A DNA stretch of 64,000 nt from Alkalinema pantanalense (lineage in GTDB: Bacteria > Cyanobacteriota > Cyanobacteriia > Leptolyngbyales > Leptolyngbyaceae), in contig NZ_JBLZFX010000002.1 of NCBI RefSeq assembly GCF_050753345.1, positions 62,001 through 126,000 on the forward strand, written 5' to 3'. Of this stretch, positions 27,163-36,353 are shown one piece after another. Each line of letters begins with the position of its first letter. The stretch's first letter is position 1. Made by a program: the position numbers and the translations under genes. A model generated the notes under the pieces. That model searched no databases. It had not been told where the DNA came from and saw only the letters and a list, made by a program, of their open reading frames with translations.

Positions 27163-28161
27163 TCACACGCTATATTGATCGGTTTTGAAGAAGTTTAAAT
27201 TGGCTTGCACAAAGTCGATCGTCGCTTGAAGACCCTGTTCTAAGGAATATTGTGGTTGCCAGTTTGCAATCTCCGCAGCTTTGGAATTATTACAGATTAA
27301 GGTAAAAACTTCACTATTGCTGGGGCGAACCCGCGCTTGATCGGCTTCAATCGGTTTATCAACCCCCATCAAGGCCAAAATCGTTTGGGCCAGTTCCCCG
27401 ATCGTGATGCCTTTGCCATAGCCCACATTCGTCACTTGACCAATGCAGTCTTCCGACTCCGCCACTTTGATAAAACCGGACACGGTGTCTTTGACAAAGT
27501 TTAAGTCGCGCACCGGATCAAGGGAACCGAGTCGAATACTAGGCTGGGTAAAGGCTTGACTGATAATAGTCGGAATCACCGCCCGAGCCGATTGACGGGG
27601 GCCATAGGTATTAAACGGACGAATGGTTGATACCGGAAGGCCAAACGCTAGATGATAGCTTTCGGCCATTTTATCCGCTGCAATTTTTGAGGCGGAGTAG
27701 GGCGATTGGCCTTGGAGGGGATGCTGTTCATCGATCGGGGTATAAATTGCCGTCCCGTAGGTTTCTGACGTTGAAGTATGGACAATCCGCTCCAAATCAA
27801 AATGGCGCGCTGCTTCCACTACATTCAGCGTTCCTTCAATGTTGGTCTTGAGATAGCTGCGGGGCGCGACGTAGGAGTAGGGAATCCCAATCAAAGCTGC
27901 CAAGTGGAAGACGATGGCTTTACCTTTGACCTGGCGCATGACAAAATCACTGTCTTCGATATTCCCAGCCACGACTTGAAGTGATTTTCTATAGTCCTGC
28001 GGCAAAAACTCCAGATTCCCCCAGTCGCTCCGAGAACTATAGTGAATCATGGCTGTGACTTCAGCCCCTGCTTCAACCAATGCTTCACATAGATGACTGC
28101 CAATAAAACCGCCTGCCCCGGTGACTAAAACCTGTTTTCCAGTCCAGCTAAAGTTTTCCAT
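27163..28161 (-). CDS. NAD-dependent sugar 4,6-dehydratase/epimerase, LegB-like SDR
   Basis: The Rossmann motif VTGAGGFIGSHL, the TSTSETYGTA strand, YSASK catalytic pair and RPFNTYGPRQSARAVIPTII fit extended SDRs of the LegB/ArnA-like group, which often act as 4,6-dehydratases on UDP- or GDP-linked amino sugars. GSLDPVRDLNFVKDTV is also typical. Length 332 residues. It sits directly upstream of the nucleotidyltransferase, with the GTG/ATG of that gene overlapping or just following its stop. A GalE-type epimerase is the alternative. Confidence 0.82.
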   Translation of the reverse strand: MENFSWTGKQVLVTGAGGFIGSHLCEALVEAGAEVTAMIHYSSRSDWGNLEFLPQDYRKSLQVVAGNIEDSDFVMRQVKGKAIVFHLAALIGIPYSYVAPRSYLKTNIEGTLNVVEAARHFDLERIVHTSTSETYGTAIYTPIDEQHPLQGQSPYSASKIAADKMAESYHLAFGLPVSTIRPFNTYGPRQSARAVIPTIISQAFTQPSIRLGSLDPVRDLNFVKDTVSGFIKVAESEDCIGQVTNVGYGKGITIGELAQTILALMGVDKPIEADQARVRPSNSEVFTLICNNSKAAEIANWQPQYSLEQGLQATIDFVQANLNFFKTDQYSV

Positions 28162-28349
28162 GGTCTCGCAAACGCTGTAAATATTTCGCTGAGGACGATC
28201 GACGTAACTTGCTCAAGCCTTGAATATCAACTAGAACTTGTATCAGCCTGTTCCCTGAATCAATGTAATCCGAATTGGACTCCCTTGCTGAGCAAATTCT
28301 GAACCGTCCCGCTAGCGATACCGAAACTTTCAATGGGGTTCTGCTTCCC

Positions 28350-29360
28350 CTAGGACACGCTCCGCACTTGACCTAAGCTATTAGCGGACTGAGAAAACTG
28401 CTCCTGAAGCAATTGCAGATCGTACTCCACCATTAACTCAACCAACTGCTTAAAGGAATACTGAGGCTGCCATTGCAAATCATGGTGGATTCGATCGATC
28501 GAACCCACGAGCTGCACCGCTTCATCGGGGCGATAAAATGCGGGATCCACAGAGACAAAATCCTGCCAATTCAATCCGACAAAACCGAAGGCATGTTCAA
28601 TCAGATCTCTCACTGAATGCACTTCGCCACTGGCAATAATGTAATCATCCGGGACGTCCTGTTGCAGCATCAGCCACATGGCATACACTGCATCTTTGGC
28701 ATAACACCAATCCCGCTTAGCATCCAGGTTCCCCAGTTTTAACTCCTGAAGTAACCCCAGCTTCGCCATCGCCGCCCCTCGAGTAATCTTGCGAAAAACG
28801 AATTCCGCACCGCGACGGGGAGATTCATGGGTGTAGGTGATCCCGCAGCAGGCGTAGAGATTATATTGCTGGCGATAATTAATTGTCATCCAGTGGGCAT
28901 AGGCTTTGGCCACGCCGTAGGGATTACGGGGACGAAAGGCTGTGCGCTCTGTTTGAGGTGACTCGTCTGGCTGGCCAAAAACTTCGCTACTGGACGCTTG
29001 ATAAAACCGTGCATCGGGTTTGCAGCGCCGGATGGATTCTAATAAGCGGGACACCCCGAGGGCCGTATATTCTGCGGTGAGAGCAGGTTGTGTCCAAGAG
29101 AGCGGGACATAGCTTTGGGACGCTAGATTGTAAATTTCGTCGGGCTGCGCTTCTGTGATCACGTCCATCAAAGAGCATTGATCCAGTAAGTCGCCTGAGA
29201 GAATCTTGACCCGATCGCAGAGATGGGAAATGCGATCGAGGTTACCGGAACTCGATCGACGCACTAATCCATAGACGTTATAGTCCTTCTCCAGAAGCAA
29301 TTCTGCTAAGTAGGAGCCGTCTTGTCCAGTCAGTCCAGTGATCAGTGCGCGTTTAGCCAT
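28350..29360 (-). CDS. gmd: GDP-mannose 4,6-dehydratase
   Basis: Gmd converts GDP-mannose to GDP-4-keto-6-deoxymannose. MAKRALITGLTGQDGSYLAELLL is the classic N-terminus, with NLASQSYVPLSW, the SSSEVFG serine region, NPYGVAKAYAHW (Tyr-xxx-Lys) and HESPRRGAEFVFRKI. KRDWCYAKDAVYAMWLML and PAFYRPDEAVQL are also conserved. The 336-residue length is normal. Together with the Rmd-like reductase it can supply GDP-D-rhamnose; no GDP-fucose synthase (Fcl) is in the window. A spacer of about 190 bases without features separates it from the LegB-like gene. Confidence 0.95.
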   Translation of the reverse strand: MAKRALITGLTGQDGSYLAELLLEKDYNVYGLVRRSSSGNLDRISHLCDRVKILSGDLLDQCSLMDVITEAQPDEIYNLASQSYVPLSWTQPALTAEYTALGVSRLLESIRRCKPDARFYQASSSEVFGQPDESPQTERTAFRPRNPYGVAKAYAHWMTINYRQQYNLYACCGITYTHESPRRGAEFVFRKITRGAAMAKLGLLQELKLGNLDAKRDWCYAKDAVYAMWLMLQQDVPDDYIIASGEVHSVRDLIEHAFGFVGLNWQDFVSVDPAFYRPDEAVQLVGSIDRIHHDLQWQPQYSFKQLVELMVEYDLQLLQEQFSQSANSLGQVRSVS

Positions 29361-29426
29361 AGCCGTTAACTAATCAGTTCCGGGGTAGGAGAAAAACTTG
29401 TTCTAGAGCAGTCTAACAGGCATTGC

Positions 29427-31832
29427 CTACACTCGTTGAGCAATGTGGGCCAGAAATTGATCCGCAATGATTGCCCAATCAAAGGCTGTCTCTACATGCT
29501 GATGAGCCAATCTAACCCGCTTTTGGCGTTGTTCAATCGCTTCCGTTTGCAGATGGGCGATCGCAGCGGGAAAGTTATTCAGATCCGCAATCATACAATG
29601 CTCTTGATTGTGAACTCCCAATCCTCTCACCCCAAAGGGCGTAGAAATCACTGGAATGCCCGCCGCAAAGTACTCCAGCATTTTTAAATTAGTGCCCGAC
29701 CCGTAGGTAATGGGATTAAGGGCCACATCTACAACTTCCAACACCACATCTTTCACAGAGTCATCCACCACGCCCATAAATCCAACATTAGGTGGATGGG
29801 GCTGATTCTGAAACGCAAGTCCCACACTACCCACAACTAAAAACTGCACCTGGGGTAACTTCTGAGCCATTTGAAAAATGTGCTCCACCGCCTCTAGATT
29901 CGGGCCGTGCCAACTGCCTAAAAAGAACACCGTAAAGGTATTGTCCAACCCTAGCGCTTGTTTTTTGCTCCGACGTTGCTGCTGACTGAGGTAGGTGATT
30001 GCTTCAACATCCACCCCATTGGGCACTTCCACAATCTTGGAAGGCGGAACGTGATACAGGCGATGGAGCAATTTAGAATCCTGTTCAGCACAGGTAAAAA
30101 TCAAGTCACTGCCATCACAACAAGCTTGTTCCACAGTTCGAATGGCGGCTAGGAGTTCCCGCGCAGTTAGATTATCCGGCAAAATCCCTTCTTTCAAATC
30201 CACTTCCACATCCTGCGCCTCGTACCAAATTGGCTTATGGGGAGCTAAAGCCCGCAGGGCAGGGTAAAGGTAGGGATGGCAGGCCACCAACACATCCGAT
30301 CTCGCGACCGATCGCTGCAACGCTTCTACATAGGCCGGCGTCAACGGGTAGAGCTGCGGCATCACCACATCGGTAATCGGTACGCCAACTTTCTGTTCAA
30401 TTAACGATTCCTGTTGCTGATGTTCTGCGGATTTAGGAATCCGAATTTCATGTAATTTCGGCGCAATTTCTCCTTCAAATGCAGGCTGGTCAACCCCAGT
30501 AAAAGCCACTAAATCAATTTCAAACCGCTGAGTCAGATTGCGATACAGGTGAAAGACTCGGCTCTGTCCCCCGCCTCGGGGTGGGTAAATGGGATAGGTC
30601 AGGGCCACCGTCATGCGCTGGGAACGGGGCTGGGCAACTAGCTTGGGCTTCGAGAAACTGGCTGCTGAGCTAGAGGCCATAGGTTGCAGAAGTTGTGTGA
30701 CAGTATTTTCCCACGTAATGCCTGAGACGAGTTGACGGGCATTCTGGCCCATGGCTTGGGCTTCTCCACGATGGTGATAGAGGTAATCAATGCGTTCCGC
30801 CAAGGCCAGGGGATTGGGATCGACGGAATAGCCTGTTTCGCCGTTAATGACAAATTCGTTAGGGCCACCGGAATCCGTTGTGGTCAGAACGGGCTTACCA
30901 CTCATCATGGCCTCGATCGTGACTAACCCATAATCTTCGTCGTAGGGGAGGAAGGGTACAACGAGAGCATTGGCATAGAGGGGAATAACATCCCGATCGT
31001 TAACAAAACCAAGAAATTCAATGCGATCGTCCCCCGCCGCTAACGCCTTGAGAGCCACTTCATCGGGCCCCGTCCCCGCAATTTTGAGATGAATAGGAGA
31101 CTGGACATGCTGCATCGCCTCGATGAGCATCCTTACCCGCTTGGCTCCATCCAAGCGACTGACCGTAAACAGGTAGTCGTAATCCCCCTGTTCAAAGAAA
31201 GGTAAGCTGGAGGGAGGATAAATGACCTCGACTGGGCAATGGGCAGGGAAATAGCCCGATCGTGTCGTCAGATTCTTGGAAATCGCGGTGTAGCGCTGAA
31301 TTTGGTGGGGAGAGAGACCAACATCATCGAGAAAATGGATGATTTCCCGTAACAATGGCCCCGGAAATTGGAGGGCACCCTTGGGACAATGGGAATCCTT
31401 GAGCAGCCGCTCGACTTTGGTAAAAACTGTTTCCAATGCCTGCGGATTACCAGGGTTAGCCCGCATAAAGGCTTGCAACGCGGAAATCGACCGATGGTTG
31501 CTGTGGTAGGCTTCCGGCAAACCTGTCAAGTGATAGGTATCGTACAAACCCCGCAAGCGGTGCAACATGTAGCAAGTGTGATGGGGATGGCGCACCATCC
31601 AGGCGGGATACTTGCCGGAAATAACCGCGTCAAAATGACTCAGGTCTAGCTGGGAAAATTTTTTGTAGCTGGAGAACAAATCGGGAACGGTCATTTCTGG
31701 GCTGGGAACTTTGATCAGTTCCGCTTGGTGAGAAGTGTGCTGGTTAATGGCGTCCAACAGCCCCCACCACAATTTTTCCGCCCCTCCAATACAAAAGGGC
31801 ACACCGCTCGGCGCAACGATCGCGATTCGCAT
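29427..31832 (-). CDS. Fusion of two family 4 glycosyltransferases
   Basis: The 801-residue protein contains two GT-B units in tandem. The first (about 1-390) starts MRIAIVAPSGVPFCIGGAEK and has FTVSRLDGAKRVRMLIEAM and the donor-site DEDYGLVTIEAMMSGKPVL. The second (about 410-801) starts MTVALTYPIYPPRGGGQSR and has VFFLGSWHGPNLEAVEHI and LEYFAAGIPVISTPFGVRGLG. Domain one resembles the stand-alone GT4 at 33347-34387 in its opening and YDEDYG motif. The two activities probably add successive sugars to the same chain. No membrane segment is present. No frameshift joins them; the linker is a short Ser/Pro/Lys-rich stretch. Confidence 0.9.
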   Translation of the reverse strand: MRIAIVAPSGVPFCIGGAEKLWWGLLDAINQHTSHQAELIKVPSPEMTVPDLFSSYKKFSQLDLSHFDAVISGKYPAWMVRHPHHTCYMLHRLRGLYDTYHLTGLPEAYHSNHRSISALQAFMRANPGNPQALETVFTKVERLLKDSHCPKGALQFPGPLLREIIHFLDDVGLSPHQIQRYTAISKNLTTRSGYFPAHCPVEVIYPPSSLPFFEQGDYDYLFTVSRLDGAKRVRMLIEAMQHVQSPIHLKIAGTGPDEVALKALAAGDDRIEFLGFVNDRDVIPLYANALVVPFLPYDEDYGLVTIEAMMSGKPVLTTTDSGGPNEFVINGETGYSVDPNPLALAERIDYLYHHRGEAQAMGQNARQLVSGITWENTVTQLLQPMASSSAASFSKPKLVAQPRSQRMTVALTYPIYPPRGGGQSRVFHLYRNLTQRFEIDLVAFTGVDQPAFEGEIAPKLHEIRIPKSAEHQQQESLIEQKVGVPITDVVMPQLYPLTPAYVEALQRSVARSDVLVACHPYLYPALRALAPHKPIWYEAQDVEVDLKEGILPDNLTARELLAAIRTVEQACCDGSDLIFTCAEQDSKLLHRLYHVPPSKIVEVPNGVDVEAITYLSQQQRRSKKQALGLDNTFTVFFLGSWHGPNLEAVEHIFQMAQKLPQVQFLVVGSVGLAFQNQPHPPNVGFMGVVDDSVKDVVLEVVDVALNPITYGSGTNLKMLEYFAAGIPVISTPFGVRGLGVHNQEHCMIADLNNFPAAIAHLQTEAIEQRQKRVRLAHQHVETAFDWAIIADQFLAHIAQRV

Positions 31833-32019
31833 GGGACAGTCTCAATAGTTGAAGAACGATAGGCTTTATAAATAACCAGTCAGCTAGACCTCCAACCCAA
31901 AGGGCTACTACCACAGCCACGAGCCATTTCTAATAGAGTGCTGTGATACAGCCCCTAGATTGAGCACCCCGATTGATCATAGAGATGCGCCCAGAGATAC
32001 GCCCACTAGGAACCTTCCT

Positions 32020-32997
32020 CTAGATCCGGGTTGCCACAAAGGCAAATCGCACATAGACAGAAGCATCAACTTCGGTCGGATTTTGCAAATAGTAGAAATC
32101 AAATTTAAAGCGATCGCTCACCGGATTCAAAATTCGTTCCAAAAAGGATTGGGGACTATAAAACCGACCATGGCGATTATTCCACCCTTGGGCACAATAG
32201 AGGGTTGCATCCGCATCAAATTGTACTGCTGCAGGCACACTAATGGTTGGATCAGTTTGGGCCGCAGCTTCTCGGTAGATGTAGAAGGGAACAACACAGA
32301 CCTGCCCACCGGGCCGCAGCACGCGAGCCAGTTCTTGGAATAACCGCGTGTCGCCATCGCCTTCAAAGTGTTCGATCGAACAAGTTAAGGTTGCCTTGGT
32401 CGCAAAACCATCGGGAACAGGCATAGCACAAGCATCCCCGCCAATTTGATTGCCCTGGATTCCAGGCGCGTACATGATATCTTGGCTGTAGGTCGTTGCC
32501 CCCGTCAGCTTGGCATAGATCGCTGGCACTGGAGAATGTTCACTGGCCAAGTCAATAAACACATCCTCCGCTGTCAACCCCAACCATTGCAGAGCCAGAT
32601 AATGCTCTAAGGATTTTTCCGGTTGATTGCCACGATAGTAATCCCCGTACTGCGAGTCGTACCCAGCCTGTTGAAAGTAAGTACGATACGCCTCAATGTC
32701 AATGGTGTAGGGCGTAAAGTGAATACCCACCGTTTCCGCTAGGGATTGTATATCGGCAATTGACTGGGTAGAGGTGTTATCCACAGGACTGGGCACAACT
32801 CGATAGCCTTGAGATTGCAGCGCAGTCACGCCTTCAGCAAAGCTCACCCGTGCAACCTGAGGCTGATAGATATAAGGGTCAGGTGTCTTGGTGGCAACGG
32901 AATTTGGAGGAGTTGAAGCAGGCGAAACCAGGGTTGCCGTTCCACTATCCCTAGGCGCTTTATTCACCCATTTCAAAATCCGTTGGAAATAACTCAT
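32020..32997 (-). CDS. SAM-dependent methyltransferase of the polysaccharide cluster
   Basis: Start at ATG 32997 (MSYFQRILKWVNK) with AAGGAG five bases upstream; the GTG at 33003 is less well placed. The core has DVFIDLASEHSPVPAIYAKL in place of a classic glycine-rich motif I, then CSIEHFEGDGDTRLFQELARVLRPGGQVCVVPFYI, which is characteristic of class I methyltransferases. The glycine-poor motif I is atypical and may affect SAM binding. The N-terminal 130 residues have no recognised domain. Sugar methylation is likely by context. Confidence 0.75.
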   Translation of the reverse strand: MSYFQRILKWVNKAPRDSGTATLVSPASTPPNSVATKTPDPYIYQPQVARVSFAEGVTALQSQGYRVVPSPVDNTSTQSIADIQSLAETVGIHFTPYTIDIEAYRTYFQQAGYDSQYGDYYRGNQPEKSLEHYLALQWLGLTAEDVFIDLASEHSPVPAIYAKLTGATTYSQDIMYAPGIQGNQIGGDACAMPVPDGFATKATLTCSIEHFEGDGDTRLFQELARVLRPGGQVCVVPFYIYREAAAQTDPTISVPAAVQFDADATLYCAQGWNNRHGRFYSPQSFLERILNPVSDRFKFDFYYLQNPTEVDASVYVRFAFVATRI

Positions 32998-33346
32998 AGC
33001 CACTCCTTAAATAGTTTCCTAGAATACTGAAAAGCTCCCTGCGTCTACCCAGTCCTTACAGACACATCACAGAATACATCACCAATACATCATCGATAGA
33101 TCAATGTAATCACAGTACTGCGATCGAATGATGATCAAGGATGATGTTCCGGCTAGTTTCTCACTAAAACTGTTCCTTGTATCCATTAGTTCTGCAAATT
33201 GCATCTATACTGCCGTGGAAAATAGGTCTGACCACAATACAACCGTGAATTTAGAACGACTGCGAGTTTAGACGGGTTTAGTTCAGACAAGTGTTTTAGA
33301 CAGGTATTGTAAACCAGTCGTGCAAATCGTGCCGATCTGAGAAAAG
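32998..33346 (-). other. Spacer within the polysaccharide cluster
   Basis: No gene is seen. The stretch has repeated ACATCA/ATACATCA words around 33060-33090 and GTTTAGAC/TTTAGACAGG words around 33260-33310. It may contain a second promoter for the downstream genes. Confidence 0.45.
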
Positions 33347-34387
33347 CTACCCTAACAATTGCTCCACAACAAAGTCCCAGGAAATATTTAAAGCCCGATA
33401 ACGCTCCAGCCCCGCTTGTCCCATCTGACGGGCTTGCGAGGCATTGGCGTAGAGTTGATCAATGGCTGCAGCGATCGACTGAGGATCTGGATCCACAATG
33501 TACCCTGTTTCCTGATCGACGACAAATTCAGCAGGCTCACCGGAATCTTGACAGGTAATCACCGGCTTTTGGGAGAGCATCGCTTCCAAGGTCACGTAGC
33601 CATAGTCTTCATCGTAGGGGCCGAAAAATACACCTAAGGCATGGGCATAGAAAGCCAGCATTTCAGCTTCGGTAATTTGTCCCAACAATCGGACACGTTG
33701 GCTCAGATCATAATCTGCAATCAGTTGTTGCAAAGTTCCTTTTTGTCCCCCTTCCCCTGCAATTAATCCCACCACAGGCGATTTCACATAGCGAAAGGCT
33801 TGAATCAGCAAATCCTGCCGCTTCAGTTGCTCTAAGCGACTGGGAAAGAAAATGTAAGGCTCAGCCTCTGCTGTATAGAGGTGATCAGCCAGCTTGGGCG
33901 GATGGTAAAGCGCTGTAGACGCCAAACCATTAAACCGTTGCAGCCGTTTAGAGACATTTTTAGCGATCGTAAAGTTATGGCGACAAGCCCCTAGAGCCTC
34001 TGTATCTTGCTGGGTAATAGCCTGCTTTAAGCGGGTGGCTTCCGGTAAGTTAGAAAAGCCTTGGGTATAGGGGGTATTCCACAAGTCATAGACCGCGCGG
34101 TGCTGATGGAGAATCCAGGTAACTTTATTAGGATGATTGAGGTAGAAGGTGGGAAACTTGAGGCAGATTACTCGATCGGGCACATGGCCATTTAACTGAG
34201 TCCAATCTTCTTGAGTCCACTGAGCCATACTACGCTCAACTGCTTGAACCGGAGCAAACTGGAAGGGCATGGTGATTTGATCGACTTCATGACCTGCGGC
34301 TTGCAAAGCTTGCCCTAATCCTCCCGCTAAGTTTTCCGCACCTCCTCGAATAAAGGGAACTTGGACAGTGGCAATGGCTATCTTCAT
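33347..34387 (-). CDS. Family 4 glycosyltransferase
   Basis: The 346-residue GT-B protein begins MKIAIATVQVPFIRGGAENL, with an acceptor-side domain to about residue 165 and a donor domain containing IFFPSRLEQLKRQDLLIQAF, VRLLGQITEAEMLAFYAHA and the E(x7)E-type region YDEDYGYVTLEAMLSQKPVI. The start ATG overlaps the stop of the preceding coiled-coil gene by one base (TAATG), indicating coupled translation. It is paralogous to the first half of the 801-residue fusion. Donor and acceptor are unknown. Confidence 0.92.
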   Translation of the reverse strand: MKIAIATVQVPFIRGGAENLAGGLGQALQAAGHEVDQITMPFQFAPVQAVERSMAQWTQEDWTQLNGHVPDRVICLKFPTFYLNHPNKVTWILHQHRAVYDLWNTPYTQGFSNLPEATRLKQAITQQDTEALGACRHNFTIAKNVSKRLQRFNGLASTALYHPPKLADHLYTAEAEPYIFFPSRLEQLKRQDLLIQAFRYVKSPVVGLIAGEGGQKGTLQQLIADYDLSQRVRLLGQITEAEMLAFYAHALGVFFGPYDEDYGYVTLEAMLSQKPVITCQDSGEPAEFVVDQETGYIVDPDPQSIAAAIDQLYANASQARQMGQAGLERYRALNISWDFVVEQLLG

Positions 34388-34854
34388 TAGGATTCAGGCT
34401 GGTTCTGTATAGGCTGACTCTGGCTTGGATAAAGCTGCTGTTCCAGAACCATCATTTGGGTTTGGTTCTGGGCTTGAGCAGCCTCCAACTGGCTTAGCAA
34501 CGCCCGTTGCAAGATCAACGACTTGCGTAATGCATACACAAGATTCAAATTCACTTCTCGTTGATCTCGAAAGGCCAAATCGAGGATTTTCAAAATTCCC
34601 TTTTGGAAGTTTTTACTCAGACTAAAGGGAAAGCGATTGAGTTTATCAGGCCACTTAGCTCTGACATGGGCTCGCAGTTCAGCATTGCTAGTTAACAGTT
34701 CTACTTCATTGGCCAAGGCCATGAAGGTCGATCGAGAAACCCCATTCATCTGACCATTACGCAGCATGGGTTGACTGCTGCGTTGGGCAGCCTCCTCTCG
34801 AATCCGCTGAATAATTTGGTCAACATTGACAGACTGAGTTTGAGAATCTGACAT
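34387..34854 (-). CDS. Small helical protein of the polysaccharide cluster
   Basis: This 155-residue protein starts VNVDQIIQRIREEAAQR after a short Ser/Gln lead, an opening I have seen on methyltransferases and glycosyltransferases of such loci, but here no catalytic domain follows. The middle (KLNRFPFSLSKNFQKGILKILDLAF) is basic and amphipathic, and the end (LILQRALLSQLEAAQAQNQTQ) is a coiled coil. It could be a scaffold or an accessory subunit for the coupled GT4 downstream. AGAGG precedes the ATG at a good distance. Function unknown. Confidence 0.7.
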   Translation of the reverse strand: MSDSQTQSVNVDQIIQRIREEAAQRSSQPMLRNGQMNGVSRSTFMALANEVELLTSNAELRAHVRAKWPDKLNRFPFSLSKNFQKGILKILDLAFRDQREVNLNLVYALRKSLILQRALLSQLEAAQAQNQTQMMVLEQQLYPSQSQPIQNQPES

Positions 34855-34964
34855 GATTTACCTCTCCATCCTCGGGATTGTGATTACCTTCTAGTCATTC
34901 ATCTCAATGACCTAAGATCCGCCCATTTGATTTCGTTCCATCACAACGAGCAGGAACCTGGGAC

Positions 34965-36347
34965 CTATTTCGCCTCGAAGCCTAGCAAACGCCGCAATTG
35001 TAACCAAACCTGATGCAGATTGGACAGAGACTTTACTTTTTGGAAAATCGCGATCGCAAACCTCATTTCGTACAGTTGCTTTTCACATTCCTGCAATGCC
35101 TTCTGGGTTAACAAAAGAGCCTCTTGTTGCTGCTGCTGTTGAACAGTACTCTGTTGTTGGAGTTCCACAACCTGCTGCCATGCCTGACTTTCACTTTGCT
35201 GGGCGCGACTCGCTTCTTGCCAAGCTTGGGCCTCTGCAGTTTGTGCTTGACTAACTTGTTGCTGGATCTCCACAATTTTTTGCCATAGCAGACGAACGCT
35301 ATTCCCTGGCTCATAGGTTCGGGAAAGAAAAAAGGAGGCTTGGGAAAAGGGTTGATCGATCGCCTGTCCAGATTGCCAATCGTCGTAGTAAGCTCGCCGC
35401 ATTGCCTGGGTAATCGTTTCACCCGTCGCAAAATTAGTAAAGCTATAGGGGAGATTGCACAGCGTTTTATAACCCTGGGATACTAGTAGATCTCGATAGG
35501 CTAACCCTAGCTTGCCCCAGATAGGTTGATCAAGATTGTCGTCCAAGAAACTATGCTTCGATACCCGTTGAGGGTCGTCAAAATTCCAACCGCTAAAATG
35601 AATAAATCGAAGTGGCTCGGAGCCAACAAACATAGCCCCATTCGTCTTGACATTTAGGGGGCGTTCCCAAAGATTCCAGTACCCTAGGTTACACCCTAAA
35701 TTTGATAAGTACTGAACCCCTACAAAGTATAGGGGAACAAGATTCAACCATAGCTGATCCACAAATAACCCGCGCAGGTTTTGGTAAGTAACATCATCAA
35801 AGCAGAAATGTTCTAAGCGAGTTTTCCACCAGGCAATAAACTGACGGGTGGTCTCACAGCGGCGGAGTCCCAGGAATCCCGCATTGTACAAACCGCACCG
35901 GATGAGATTATTCACTTCACAGACGACGGATTGTTCGATCGAGGCGGGTGTTTGGCTATGGGGCGTTAACAGAATTGCGGCTGATCGCAGTTGTTCAAAC
36001 ACTGGTTCTAGGGAACCACACACATAGATATCGGAATCTAAAAAAATCCAACGCTCCGCATCCGTGTGGTTCAAGATATATTCATGCAGCAGACCTCGCA
36101 AGGCACAACAGAGTTCAAAGGCAGTGTAGTAAAAACACATGCGCTGCACGGATGCCTGATCGGCTAGGGCTTCTAAGGGAATTAAGTGAAAGGATTCTTG
36201 GTCTGGATCAATTTCGCCATCGTTACGATCGGCTAACAACACATACAATTCTAAGCCCGGATTATGAGCTGCCAGACTAACAGCTAGTGCTCGAGCGTAG
36301 GCGAGGTAATTTTTAGTGACAATGGTACAAACCAGCGTTTTTGTCAT
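34965..36347 (-). CDS. GT-A glycosyltransferase-like protein with coiled-coil tail (copy 1)
   Basis: The opening TLVCTIVTKNYLAYARALAVSL, the FLDSDIYV DxD site and LYNAGFLGLRRCETTRQFIAWW resemble GT8-like nucleotide-diphospho-sugar transferases. The catalytic part covers about residues 1-330. A glutamine/alanine-rich coiled coil (about 345-425) follows, ending in a basic WLQLRRLLGF tail. It is a clear paralogue of the gene immediately upstream (36354-37661), with shared motifs MCFYYTAFELCCALRG and IHFSGWNFDDPQRVSKH. A gap of six bases separates them. Sugar and linkage are unknown. Confidence 0.82.
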   Translation of the reverse strand: MTKTLVCTIVTKNYLAYARALAVSLAAHNPGLELYVLLADRNDGEIDPDQESFHLIPLEALADQASVQRMCFYYTAFELCCALRGLLHEYILNHTDAERWIFLDSDIYVCGSLEPVFEQLRSAAILLTPHSQTPASIEQSVVCEVNNLIRCGLYNAGFLGLRRCETTRQFIAWWKTRLEHFCFDDVTYQNLRGLFVDQLWLNLVPLYFVGVQYLSNLGCNLGYWNLWERPLNVKTNGAMFVGSEPLRFIHFSGWNFDDPQRVSKHSFLDDNLDQPIWGKLGLAYRDLLVSQGYKTLCNLPYSFTNFATGETITQAMRRAYYDDWQSGQAIDQPFSQASFFLSRTYEPGNSVRLLWQKIVEIQQQVSQAQTAEAQAWQEASRAQQSESQAWQQVVELQQQSTVQQQQQQEALLLTQKALQECEKQLYEMRFAIAIFQKVKSLSNLHQVWLQLRRLLGFEAK

Positions 36348-36353
36348 AAGCAG

